Under the pieces are notes generated by a model. That model saw only the letters and a list, made by a program, of their open reading frames with translations. It ran no database searches and had not been told where the DNA came from. Both the position numbers and the translations under genes were made by a program. From Murimonas intestini (GTDB lineage: Bacteria > Bacillota > Clostridia > Lachnospirales > Lachnospiraceae), in NCBI GenBank assembly GCA_003148945.1, contig QGGY01000011.1, forward strand, positions 62,001-126,000: a stretch of 64,000 bases of DNA, written 5' to 3'. Shown here one piece after another: positions 49,619-58,522 of this stretch (within the stretch, counting starts at the first letter, position 1; the number at the start of each line of letters is the position of its first letter).

Positions 49619-51406
49619 ATGACGGATCAGAAGATAGAAAATATGCTGAATCTGGCGCTGGACGCCACTGAGGAGGAGCGGAGGAAATCCCTGGAGCTGG
49701 ACGTGGGATATGACCCTATAGACAGGAGCTGGGATGTGATCGTCAAGTATTCCGGTTCACTTGAAGGGCTTAGGAGCAGGCTTGAAGCCATGCTGGGAGA
49801 AGAGGTCAATACAATACGGGTGGTAGAGCTGTCAAATGAATATGCGATCATCACACTCCCGGAGTCTCTGATTGATTATATGGCTGCACAGCCGGAAATT
49901 GAATATGTGGAAAAACCAAAGAGGCTGTTCTTTTCTGTAAATCAGGGGAGGATGGCCTCTTGTATCAGTCCTCTGCAGACGCCCCAATACAATCTGCAGG
50001 GTCAGGGGATACTGGTGGCAGTGATTGATTCAGGCGTGGACTATACGCATCCTGATTTCAGGAATGAAGACGGGAGCACAAGGATACTGAATATATGGGA
50101 TCAGACCGCGGCAAATGCCCCTCCAGGCCCTCCGGAGGGATTCAGGACAGGGGCCGAGTATACAAGAGAACAGATAAATGAGGCTCTTGCGGCAGATACG
50201 GCCGCGGAGCGCAGCCGGCTGGTGCCGGAGAGAGATCTGTCGGGCCATGGTACGGCAGTGCTTGGGATAGCGGCCGGAAACGGAAGGGCGTCAGGAGGAC
50301 AGTACAGAGGAGTAGCCCCACAGAGTGATATTCTTGTGGTGAAGCTGGGAGTGCCCCGTGAAGACGGATTTCCCAGGACTACAGAGCTGATGGAGGCGGT
50401 TGACTATGTAGTGAGGAAGTCCCTGGAATACCAGCTTCCAGTGGCCATTAATCTCAGCTTCGGGAATGTCTATGGCTCCCACGACGGCAGTTCTCTGCTG
50501 GAAACATACCTGGATGATATGGCAAATCTCTGGAAAAGTACGATCTCTGTGGGAACAGGGAATGAAGGCGGAACAGGGGGACATACGTCAGGAGTGCTGG
50601 CAAACCCTCCGGCGGGCACGGCAGGGACCAGGGAAGTGGAGCTGGGCATAGCTGATAATGAATTATCTGTCAATCTGCAGATATGGAAATCATATGTGGA
50701 TGAATTTGATATAGTATTTGTCCACCCGTCAGGGCAGCGCATCGGACCTCTTCAGGAGGTTCTGGGGCCCCAGCGGTTTCAGGCAGGGAACACGCAGCTG
50801 CTTGTATATTACGGCGAGCCCAGCCCCTACAGCACTGCACAGGAAATATATGTGGATTTTATACCCACAGACACTTATATAGACAGCGGCGTGTGGAGGA
50901 TACAGCTGATCCCCAAAAGGATCACGGACGGCCGTTTTGATATGTGGCTCCCCAGTTCAAATGTGCTTAATTTCGGGACCCGTTTTTACGAGCCCACAGC
51001 TGAGACTACCCTCACGATTCCCTCCACAGCCAGGAAGGTAATAGCAGTGGGCGCCTATGATTCCAGACTGCGGACTTATGCTTCCTTTTCCGGGAGAGGA
51101 TACACAAGGGACGGTGCACAGGTAAAGCCTGATATTGCCGCTCCCGGTGTGGGAATAGTGACCACGGCTCCCGGCGGAGGATACGCGCCTATGACGGGTA
51201 CCTCGTTTGCCACGCCCTTTGTGACAGGAGCCTCAGCCCTGCTGATGCAGTGGGGGATCGTCCAGGGCAATGACCCCTATCTGTATGGGGAGAAGGTGAA
51301 AGCCTACCTCATAAGAGGAGCCAGGCCTCTTCTGGCAGACAGAGAATATCCTAACCCTATGCTGGGGTATGGGGTGCTTTGTGTGAGAGACAGTCTGCCT
51401 ATTTGA
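49619..51406 (+). CDS. S8 (subtilisin) serine protease, Csp-like
   Basis: A 595-residue subtilase. The triad is intact: Asp in AVIDSGVDYTHPDF (near residue 136), His in LSGHGTAV (near 209) and Ser in GTSFATP (near 527). Residues about 35-100 look like a propeptide, and a beta-rich insertion (about 335-470) sits between His and Ser, as in the Csp proteases that process spore germination proteins in Clostridia. There is no signal peptide. The gene stands alone with GAGG before the ATG. Germination role is inference; many gut Clostridia carry several such paralogues. Confidence 0.9.
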   Translation: MTDQKIENMLNLALDATEEERRKSLELDVGYDPIDRSWDVIVKYSGSLEGLRSRLEAMLGEEVNTIRVVELSNEYAIITLPESLIDYMAAQPEIEYVEKPKRLFFSVNQGRMASCISPLQTPQYNLQGQGILVAVIDSGVDYTHPDFRNEDGSTRILNIWDQTAANAPPGPPEGFRTGAEYTREQINEALAADTAAERSRLVPERDLSGHGTAVLGIAAGNGRASGGQYRGVAPQSDILVVKLGVPREDGFPRTTELMEAVDYVVRKSLEYQLPVAINLSFGNVYGSHDGSSLLETYLDDMANLWKSTISVGTGNEGGTGGHTSGVLANPPAGTAGTREVELGIADNELSVNLQIWKSYVDEFDIVFVHPSGQRIGPLQEVLGPQRFQAGNTQLLVYYGEPSPYSTAQEIYVDFIPTDTYIDSGVWRIQLIPKRITDGRFDMWLPSSNVLNFGTRFYEPTAETTLTIPSTARKVIAVGAYDSRLRTYASFSGRGYTRDGAQVKPDIAAPGVGIVTTAPGGGYAPMTGTSFATPFVTGASALLMQWGIVQGNDPYLYGEKVKAYLIRGARPLLADREYPNPMLGYGVLCVRDSLPI

Positions 51407-51431
51407 GCAGGCTATTTGTACCGGGACCATC

Positions 51432-52145
51432 TCACAGGTCCCGGTTTGTTAATTCCCAGCCAAAATCGTCATGATAGATCATCTGGCGTGTCATTCCCCC
51501 GTCTATACATATATTTTCACCAGTGATAAATCCTGCTTTGTCAGAGCAGAGGTACATCACCATATTGGCTATATCCATGGGATTTCCCACCCGTCCGGCA
51601 GGATGCTGGTCCGCGTCCGGTCCGCTGTATTCCCTGAAGCTTGTATCGATCCAGCCGGGGGATATGGAGTTGACCCTCGCTTTTTGTGCCAGGCTTACAG
51701 CAAGGGCGTGGGTGAGGGCAAAGAGCCCTCCTTTAGCCGCACTGTAGCTCTCAGTATTTGGCTGGCTCATACGGTCGCGTGAGGAAGAAATATTTACAAT
51801 AGCTGCCCCTGGCGCCAGATATGGGAGGAACAGCTTAGTCAGGTAATACGGGGCAGATACACCCACCCGGAGGGCATAGTTAAATTCCTCCCAGGTACAG
51901 TCTGCTATACCCTTCATAGATGTCATAGCATTATTTACAATAAAATCCACATGGCCAAAATCAGAGATTACTTTGCGGCTGAATGCCTCCAGCACTTTTT
52001 CATCAGCCAGATCTCCTGTAAAATAATCATTCTCAAGCCTGTCAATCACACAGACAGCAGCGCCGTTCTTTTTAAATTCTTCACAAATAACCTTTCCAAT
52101 TCCTCTGGCTCCGCCAGTCACAACAGCAATCTTATCTTTAAACAT
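51432..52145 (-). CDS. Short-chain dehydrogenase/reductase (SDR)
   Basis: A 237-residue classical SDR. It has TGGARGIG near residue 10 for NAD(P), VNNAMTS in place of the usual NNAG, the Ser in VNISSSRDR, the catalytic pair in SYSAAKGG and the C-terminal CIDGGMTRQMIY. The ATG at 52145 follows AGAGGGG; the longer frame upstream is not supported. It is divergent from the beta-glucuronidase operon and may act in uronate metabolism, but the substrate is not known. Confidence 0.9.
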   Translation of the reverse strand: MFKDKIAVVTGGARGIGKVICEEFKKNGAAVCVIDRLENDYFTGDLADEKVLEAFSRKVISDFGHVDFIVNNAMTSMKGIADCTWEEFNYALRVGVSAPYYLTKLFLPYLAPGAAIVNISSSRDRMSQPNTESYSAAKGGLFALTHALAVSLAQKARVNSISPGWIDTSFREYSGPDADQHPAGRVGNPMDIANMVMYLCSDKAGFITGENICIDGGMTRQMIYHDDFGWELTNRDL

Positions 52146-52183
52146 ACAATCCCCTCTTTTCATATAATGTGTAAATGTTCCAG

Positions 52184-52296
52184 CAGCCATTCAGCAAGGC
52201 CGTGCATTAACTGCACAGACCATAAGAATAAACCAGGAATGCAAAAATCCATCAGTATATCCATATGAATACCATGCGGCTTATTCATATGGATAT
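52184..52296. repeat. Long copy of the dispersed element ending in a 14-bp inverted repeat
   Basis: It has attcagcaaggccgtgcatt, actgcacagaccataagaat and gcaaaaatcc in the order seen at 27156. Its end differs: atatccatatgaat (52257-52270) and attcatatggatat (52283-52296) are exact 14-bp complements around a 12-nt loop. Confidence 0.7.
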
Positions 52297-52312
52297 ATTA
52301 TAATACATATTT

Positions 52313-52345
52313 TGTAACTTTTCAGCAGGTCTGAGCATTTACAGT
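52313..52345 (+). repeat. Short copy of the gcaggtctgtgca element
   Basis: gtaacttttcagcaggtctg followed by agcatttacag. It is 17 bp from the long copy and lies in the leader of the beta-glucuronidase operon. Confidence 0.65.
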
Positions 52346-52435
52346 GTATAAAGTGCAGAAAAAGGAAACAATATTGTTAGCTATTCAGATACTGCCCGGC
52401 AGTCAGAGAACTATTGATGGAAAGGAAGGATAAAT

Positions 52436-54253
52436 ATGTTGGAAAATTCGATGCTGTACCCGAGAAACAGCAAAACCAGGCGTACAGTCAGCCTTGATGG
52501 AATGTGGAAAATTAAATTTGACCCGGACTCAGAGGGAAGGGAAAAGAGATGGCAGGATGGGCTTAAGGACGCAGACCTGATACCTGTACCCGCCAGCTTT
52601 GCAGATTTTTATACGGACAAGGATATCCGTGAATATACAGGAGATTTCTGGTATGAGACTGATGTTTTTGTGCCGGAGGAGTGGAAGGGGAATAAGGTAT
52701 TTGTCAGATTTGGCTGTGCCACACACAGGGCAGTTGTTTTTGTAAATGGAAAAGAGATCACTTCCCACGAAGGAGGCTTTCTCCCCCTTCTGGCCGATAT
52801 AACAGAAAACACCAGGTTTAATGAATTCAACAGAGTCTCTGTGCTTGTAAATAATGAGCTGACAGTCACTAATATTCCCTGCGGTGAGACAAGAGTGCTG
52901 AAGAATGGAAAAAAGATGTCAAAACCCTACTTTGATTTCTATAATTATTCCGGGCTGCAGCGCCCTGTTAAACTGGTGATGGTCCCGGAAGAATATGTCT
53001 TTGATTTTACTGTGGACCATAAATTATTTGGCAGCGACGCTGAAGTGTCTTACAGCGTGGTGACTACGGGTAAACATCCCGTGGAGGTACGTGTCCTGGA
53101 TGAGGAAGGGCGGGAGGTGGCCCTGTCTTCCGGCAGAGAAGGAAAACTTGTGATCAAAAATGTCAGGCCGTGGGAGGTTCTGGACAGTTACCTCTATACA
53201 TTTGCAGTAAGGATCCTGGATGGCAGCAGGATCATTGATGAATATACGGAGGAGATCGGCATCAGGACAGTGGAGGTTGTGCATGACAGTATCCTGATCA
53301 ATCAAAAGCCGGTGTATCTTAAAGGATTTGGGAAACACGAGGACAGTGATATTGTGGGACGCGGATTCAATATCGGGATGATGAAACGTGACTTTGAGTG
53401 CATGAAATGGACAGGCGCCAATTCCTTCAGGACCTCCCATTATCCTTACAGTGAGGAAATTTATCAGATGGCGGACAGGGAAGGCTTCCTGGTCATAGAT
53501 GAAGTGGCTGCGGTGGGGATGTTTGAGAGCCTTATGAATTTTATGGAAGCATCTACAGGAAAGAAAACGGCATTTTTTGAAAAAGAGACAACTCCCCAGC
53601 TTCTGGAAAATCATTTAAAAGCCATAGAAGAGATGATAACAAGAGATAAAAACCATGCATGTGTCATAGCATGGAGTCTTTTAAATGAACCGGAGACAAC
53701 TGATAAAGCGGCTGTACCATATTTTGAGAAGGTTTTTGCAAAAGCCCATGAACTGGATGTCCAGAAGAGGCCCAGGACATTTGCCCTGGTGATGAATTCA
53801 CTTCCGGGTACATGCAGCTGCTATCAGTTCGCAGATATTATTTCCCTGAACAGATACTATGGATGGTATATGATGGGAGGTTATGAGATATCAGATGCAG
53901 AAGAGGCATTCAGGCGAGAGATGGATGAATGGAAGGAGCTGGGGCTTGACAGGCCGTTTCTGTTTACGGAATACGGGGCTGATACAAGCGCTATGGAGCA
54001 TAAGCTTCCATCAGTAATGTGGAGCCAGGAATATCAGATGGAATATCTGAAGATGTGCCACAGAGTATTTGATTCCTACAGCTTCATTAAAGGAGAGCAG
54101 GTATGGAACTTTGCCGATTTTCAGACTACAGAGGGCATCATGAGGGTAAACGGGAATAAAAAAGGCATATTTACCCGCCAGCGGCAGCCCAAGGATGCGG
54201 CCTGGTACTTCAGGGAGAGATGGAAGAGCCTTCCCCGGGATTATAAAAAATAA
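52436..54253 (+). CDS. uidA: GH2 beta-glucuronidase
   Basis: A 605-residue enzyme that cleaves glucuronic acid from glucuronides, close in layout to E. coli UidA. The N-terminal sugar-binding domain, beta-sandwich and TIM barrel are present. The acid Glu is in LLNEPET (near 417), the nucleophile Glu in FTEYGAD (near 512), and NGNKKGIFTRQ (near 572) supplies the Asn-Lys pair that recognises the glucuronate carboxylate and separates these enzymes from beta-galactosidases. The active-site loop after AAVG is as long as in E. coli by my alignment from memory. AAGGAAGGA precedes the ATG. No signal peptide. Confidence 0.93.
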   Translation: MLENSMLYPRNSKTRRTVSLDGMWKIKFDPDSEGREKRWQDGLKDADLIPVPASFADFYTDKDIREYTGDFWYETDVFVPEEWKGNKVFVRFGCATHRAVVFVNGKEITSHEGGFLPLLADITENTRFNEFNRVSVLVNNELTVTNIPCGETRVLKNGKKMSKPYFDFYNYSGLQRPVKLVMVPEEYVFDFTVDHKLFGSDAEVSYSVVTTGKHPVEVRVLDEEGREVALSSGREGKLVIKNVRPWEVLDSYLYTFAVRILDGSRIIDEYTEEIGIRTVEVVHDSILINQKPVYLKGFGKHEDSDIVGRGFNIGMMKRDFECMKWTGANSFRTSHYPYSEEIYQMADREGFLVIDEVAAVGMFESLMNFMEASTGKKTAFFEKETTPQLLENHLKAIEEMITRDKNHACVIAWSLLNEPETTDKAAVPYFEKVFAKAHELDVQKRPRTFALVMNSLPGTCSCYQFADIISLNRYYGWYMMGGYEISDAEEAFRREMDEWKELGLDRPFLFTEYGADTSAMEHKLPSVMWSQEYQMEYLKMCHRVFDSYSFIKGEQVWNFADFQTTEGIMRVNGNKKGIFTRQRQPKDAAWYFRERWKSLPRDYKK

Positions 54254-54326
54254 CTGCCGGGCAGAATGAGAGTCTGGAGCAGGGACGCAGAGCGTTCTTG
54301 GATCATTTGTAATAAGGAGAATTTTT

Positions 54327-55736
54327 ATGGATAATCATATAGAAAAAAATGTCAGGCCGTTTGGCCTGCGGGATAAGCTGGGATATATGTTTGGAGACTT
54401 TGGCAATGACTTTACCTTTATATTTGCCAGCTCGTGGCTGATGATATTTTATACAAAGGTACTTGGCATTGAACCGGGCGCAGTAGGTGTTCTCTTTTTG
54501 GTAGCCCGGTGTGTGGATGCGTTCACAGATGTGGGGATGGGCCGGCTGGTTGACAGGATGAGGCCGGGAAAGGACGGAAGGTTCAAAAGCTGGGTCCGCT
54601 GGATAGCCGGACCGGTAGCAATTTCCAGCTTTCTGATGTACCAGTCGGGGCTTGCGGGGGCTCCTATGGCTCTGAAGATGGTGTATATGTATGTCACATA
54701 TCTCCTGTGGGGAAGCGTATTCTATACGGCCATTAATATTCCTTACGGTTCTATGGCGTCTGCAATCAGTGAAGATCCCAAGGACCGTTCCTCACTGTCA
54801 GTATTCCGTACCGTGGGAGCCACTCTGGCATCCCTGATCATAGGTGTGGGAGGGCCGCTGCTAGTATACTCCACAGATGCGGCAGGGAATCAGGTAGTAG
54901 TGGGTTCCAGAATGACTGTCATCGCAGGTGTTTTCTCTGTCTGTGCCATCATCTGTTATATCCTCTTCTATAAAATGACAACAGAACGTGTGAAGACAGA
55001 ACCCAGGCCCGATGCAAACAGAGTGACGCTGGGGCAGACATTTTCAGCTATCTTCAGGAACAGGGCGCTGCTGGCCATTATCGGTGCGGCCATCGGGCTT
55101 CTGCTCAGCCAGCTTATGTCACAGAGCATGAATAATTACCTGTTCCAGGATTACTTTAAGAACACGAACAGCCTGTCTGTGATCAACTTCATAAGTACAG
55201 GCGTGACACTGCTTATAGCCACCTTCGTCACCCCTCTCACAAGAAGGATAGGAAAGAAAGAAGCTGCCGCGGCTGCCATGATTCTGGCAGGAGCCAGCTA
55301 TATCCTGCTTTTCTTTATGAGAGTGACTAACCCCTATGTATATATAGCAGTCAGCGTGGGCGGTTATATAGGGATCGGTGTTTTCAACCTGGTCATCTGG
55401 GCGAATATCACTGATGTCATTGATTACCAGGAGGTCATGACGAGACAGAGGGATGACGGTACAGTTTATGCTGTCTACTCTTTTGCGCGTAAGATAGGAC
55501 AGGCGCTGGCAGGAGGCCTGAGCGGATTCGCTCTGGGGGCCATCGGCTATGATTCCCTGGCCCATGCCCAGACGGAAGCGGTGAATAATGGTATTTACTC
55601 TGTCACTACTCTTGTTCCTGGTATCTGTTTTCTGGCAGTAGCTGTTATCCTGATATTTGCATATCCGCTGTCAAAGAGGAAGGTGGAAGAGAATACAGAA
55701 ATACTTCAGAAGCGCAGGGAGTCAGAAACGGAATAG
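54327..55736 (+). CDS. GPH-family glycoside/hexuronide:cation symporter
   Basis: A 469-residue transporter with twelve membrane segments of the glycoside-pentoside-hexuronide family. Landmarks are KLGYMFGDFGNDFTF at the start, NIPYGSMASAISEDPKDRSSLSVFR (loop 4-5) and DVIDYQEVMTRQRDDGTVYA near residue 370. It follows the beta-glucuronidase gene by 73 bp, matching E. coli uidA-uidB, so it probably imports glucuronides with a cation. Confidence 0.92.
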   Translation: MDNHIEKNVRPFGLRDKLGYMFGDFGNDFTFIFASSWLMIFYTKVLGIEPGAVGVLFLVARCVDAFTDVGMGRLVDRMRPGKDGRFKSWVRWIAGPVAISSFLMYQSGLAGAPMALKMVYMYVTYLLWGSVFYTAINIPYGSMASAISEDPKDRSSLSVFRTVGATLASLIIGVGGPLLVYSTDAAGNQVVVGSRMTVIAGVFSVCAIICYILFYKMTTERVKTEPRPDANRVTLGQTFSAIFRNRALLAIIGAAIGLLLSQLMSQSMNNYLFQDYFKNTNSLSVINFISTGVTLLIATFVTPLTRRIGKKEAAAAAMILAGASYILLFFMRVTNPYVYIAVSVGGYIGIGVFNLVIWANITDVIDYQEVMTRQRDDGTVYAVYSFARKIGQALAGGLSGFALGAIGYDSLAHAQTEAVNNGIYSVTTLVPGICFLAVAVILIFAYPLSKRKVEENTEILQKRRESETE

Positions 55737-55764
55737 AGAGGGGAGCAGATGAGGGGCATAGATT

Positions 55765-56619
55765 ATGGAAGATAATTTTATTAGATTTACTAAGAAGAAA
55801 GAGTACCTTATATGTATAGACTCAGACGGATGTGCTATGGATACCATGGACCTGAAACACAAGAAATGTTTTGGGCCATGTATGATAAAAGAATGGTCTC
55901 TGGAGAGCCATGCAGATGAGATACAGAAGAGCTGGAATGAGGTGAACCTCTATACCAGGACGAGAGGGATCAACAGGTTCCAGGGGCTGGCAAGAGCCCT
56001 GCGGGAGACGGACAGTAAGTACGGGGAGATACCCGGCATCGATGAGCTGGAGCATTGGGCAGAAAGCACAGATGAGCTGTCTGAGAGGTCACTTCAAAGG
56101 GCTGCCTCTGATCCGGGGATCACAGAAGAAGGAAGGCTCATCCTGAACAAGGCTCTTTCCTGGTCCAGGGCAGTGAACGATGCAATAGACAGGATACCAG
56201 ATGATGAAAAGAAACCATTTACCGGGGTGAGGGACGCCCTTGAGGCTGCAGGCAGAAAGGCAGATATTGCTATTGTTTCATCTGCCAACAGAAAGGCTGT
56301 GGAGGATGAGTGGAGCAGGTATGGACTGCTCACATTTACTGATATCCTGCTCACGCAGAAGGATGGGTCAAAGGCAGCCTGTATAGGCAGGCTTCTGGAA
56401 AAAGGATATGACAGGAGCCATGCCCTGATGGCGGGGGACGCACCGGGCGATGCCCGTGCAGCCGGAAAAAACGGTATTTTTTTCTATCCCGTTCTGGTGG
56501 GACATGAGGAAGAATCGTGGAAGGAATTTAAAAATGAAGCGCTGGCAAGGCTTACAGATGAAACGTATGCAGGAGCATACCAGAAAAAGAAGCTGGATGA
56601 ATTTTGGAGTAATCTGTAA
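55765..56619 (+). CDS. HAD-superfamily hydrolase
   Basis: A 284-residue phosphatase-like protein. HAD motif I is CIDSDGCAMD (near residue 19; the usual DxD has Asp-Ser-Asp), motif II is IVSSANR (near 172) and motif IV is MAGDAPGDARAAG (near 228). A helical cap of about 130 residues sits between motifs I and II. It lies inside the glucuronide operon, so it may remove phosphate from a sugar acid or related product. Its stop codon overlaps a taactgt palindrome. Confidence 0.87.
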   Translation: MEDNFIRFTKKKEYLICIDSDGCAMDTMDLKHKKCFGPCMIKEWSLESHADEIQKSWNEVNLYTRTRGINRFQGLARALRETDSKYGEIPGIDELEHWAESTDELSERSLQRAASDPGITEEGRLILNKALSWSRAVNDAIDRIPDDEKKPFTGVRDALEAAGRKADIAIVSSANRKAVEDEWSRYGLLTFTDILLTQKDGSKAACIGRLLEKGYDRSHALMAGDAPGDARAAGKNGIFFYPVLVGHEEESWKEFKNEALARLTDETYAGAYQKKKLDEFWSNL

Positions 56620-56640
56620 CTGTGAAGATATGAACAGTTA
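56616..56640 (+). repeat. taactgt palindrome at the stop codon of the HAD gene
   Basis: taactgt and acagtta pair exactly around gaagatatga. The TAA stop (56617-56619) is the start of the left arm. Copies lie at 27255 and 28412. Confidence 0.7.
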
Positions 56641-56661
56641 GAAAAGATCAAGGAGGACCAG

Positions 56662-58359
56662 ATGGTTGATTTAAAGGCGAAGCCGTATTATTTAAAAGAT
56701 GAAGATATTAAATGGGTGGAAGACACGATTGCCGGTATGTCGGATGAGGAAAAAATAGGGCAGCTGTTCGTGAATATGGTGATTGACAGATCGTCTGAGA
56801 GCCTGAAAAAGACAGTGCAGGAGTACCATGTAGGGGCAATACGCTATCATAACGCTGCAAAGGAAGTTATTTATGAGCAGAATAAGGTGCTTCAGGAGAA
56901 TACAAAAATCCCCCTTCTCATTGCATCTAACTGTGAGGCCGGAGGAAACGGAGGCGTTGACGGTGGGACGACTGTTGCCTGCGGGGCGGCCATAGCTGCT
57001 GCTGACTCAGAGCAGGCAGCTTATGAGACAGCGCTCATAGGCGCAAGAGAAGCGGCTGCCATAGGATGCAACTGGAATTTTGCCCCTGTGGTAGACCTGA
57101 CATATAACTGGAGAAATACTATCGTGCAGACCAGGGCTTTTAACAACAGCCCTGAAGATACTATACGCTATGCAAAAGCATTTTTTAAAGGTACAAGAGA
57201 GAACGGACTTGCTACATGCTGCAAACATTTTCCAGGGGACGGGACTGAAGAAAATGACCAGCATCTGCTCATGGGGATCAATGATCTGAGCTGTGAAGAA
57301 TGGGATGCCACCTTCGGCAAAGTCTATAAGGCTCTGATCGATGATGGAGTGATGACCATCATGGCAGGACATATAGCCCTTCCCTCCTATTCAAGAAAAC
57401 TGTGTCCGGGACTCAGGGACAGCGACATCCTGCCTGCCACGCTCTCACCAGAGCTGATAAACGGCCTGCTCAGGGAAAAGCTGGGATTTGAAGGACTTGT
57501 AGTCACAGATGCCTCCCACATGATCGGAATGTTTGCTGCCATGCCCAGGAGTGAGCAGGTACCGGGAGCCATAGCTGCCGGCTGTGACATGTTCCTGTTT
57601 TTCAATGATGTTGAAGAAGATTTTGGGTATATGATGGATGGTTACAGAAGAGGTATCATTACAGAAGAAAGACTAAGCGATGCACTCCGCCGCATTATTG
57701 GTGTCAAGGCTGCCATCGGCCTGAACAGGAAGCAGAAGGAGGGGACGCTTATGCCGCCCAGGGAGCAGCTGGACATAGTAGGCTGCCGGGAGCATGAGGC
57801 TGCGGCGGAGAGGATAGCTGACCAGTATGTGACATTAGTAAAGGATACCCAGAAATGCCTGCCTTTGACACCAGAGAGCCACAAACGGCTGAAGGTAGTC
57901 TTCATAGCAGGGGAGGGTATGGTCATAGCCGGCAAACTGGTAGAGGACGGAAGTGATAAAGTAAAAGAAGAATTTCTGCGTCTTCTTGAAGAAGAGGGAT
58001 TCGAGGCGGATGCCTCCACACCTGCCGCCAAGGGAAGTATGGAAGAGTTTAGAAAACGTTATGACGCATGTCTTGTGGTCCTGAACGTACAGGGCTTTGC
58101 CCAGTTCAACTCTATGCGTATAAAATGGGCCTCCCCCACTGACCAGCCCTGGTATGTGTCGGAGGTGCCCACTGTCTTCCTGTCACTGAACTTTCCAAAT
58201 CATCTGATAGACGTGCCTATGGCAAAAACGTATATTAACGCATACCATAATTCAGTGCCGGCCATGAAGGCGGCGATCCGGAAAATAACAGGAAAATCAG
58301 GATTCCATGGCAGATATAACGAGAATGTCTTCTGCGGCAGGTGGGATACCAGGATATGA
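56662..58359 (+). CDS. GH3 glycoside hydrolase (NagZ-like beta-N-acetylhexosaminidase type)
   Basis: A 565-residue enzyme. The catalytic Asp nucleophile is in LVVTDASHM (near 282). The loop KHFPGDGTEENDQH (near 188-201) has the Asp-x-His dyad used as acid/base by NagZ-type GH3 enzymes rather than the distant Glu of beta-glucosidases. A second domain of about 200 residues follows the TIM barrel, as in longer GH3 members. AAGGAGG precedes the ATG. It ends the glucuronide operon and may trim amino sugars of host glycans or glycosaminoglycans. Confidence 0.88.
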   Translation: MVDLKAKPYYLKDEDIKWVEDTIAGMSDEEKIGQLFVNMVIDRSSESLKKTVQEYHVGAIRYHNAAKEVIYEQNKVLQENTKIPLLIASNCEAGGNGGVDGGTTVACGAAIAAADSEQAAYETALIGAREAAAIGCNWNFAPVVDLTYNWRNTIVQTRAFNNSPEDTIRYAKAFFKGTRENGLATCCKHFPGDGTEENDQHLLMGINDLSCEEWDATFGKVYKALIDDGVMTIMAGHIALPSYSRKLCPGLRDSDILPATLSPELINGLLREKLGFEGLVVTDASHMIGMFAAMPRSEQVPGAIAAGCDMFLFFNDVEEDFGYMMDGYRRGIITEERLSDALRRIIGVKAAIGLNRKQKEGTLMPPREQLDIVGCREHEAAAERIADQYVTLVKDTQKCLPLTPESHKRLKVVFIAGEGMVIAGKLVEDGSDKVKEEFLRLLEEEGFEADASTPAAKGSMEEFRKRYDACLVVLNVQGFAQFNSMRIKWASPTDQPWYVSEVPTVFLSLNFPNHLIDVPMAKTYINAYHNSVPAMKAAIRKITGKSGFHGRYNENVFCGRWDTRI

Positions 58360-58382
58360 CAGAATAATACAAGCTTAGAATA

Positions 58383-58436
58383 CTGCTGCCCGCAGTTTTT
58401 TCATAAAGAACGCGGGCAGCAGCTTATTTTTTTTCT
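58383..58436 (+). terminator. Intrinsic terminator of the glucuronide operon
   Basis: ctgctgcccgc (58383-58393) pairs exactly with gcgggcagcag (58412-58422), followed by a long T-run (from 58424). Confidence 0.88.
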
Positions 58437-58522
58437 TTCTCTTGTGTCTCTTCTGAAATGGCGGTAAAATGAAAAGAAAAACTGTCAGCCCGGAAGGGGG
58501 AGGCATGTGAGGGGAAGGTCAG

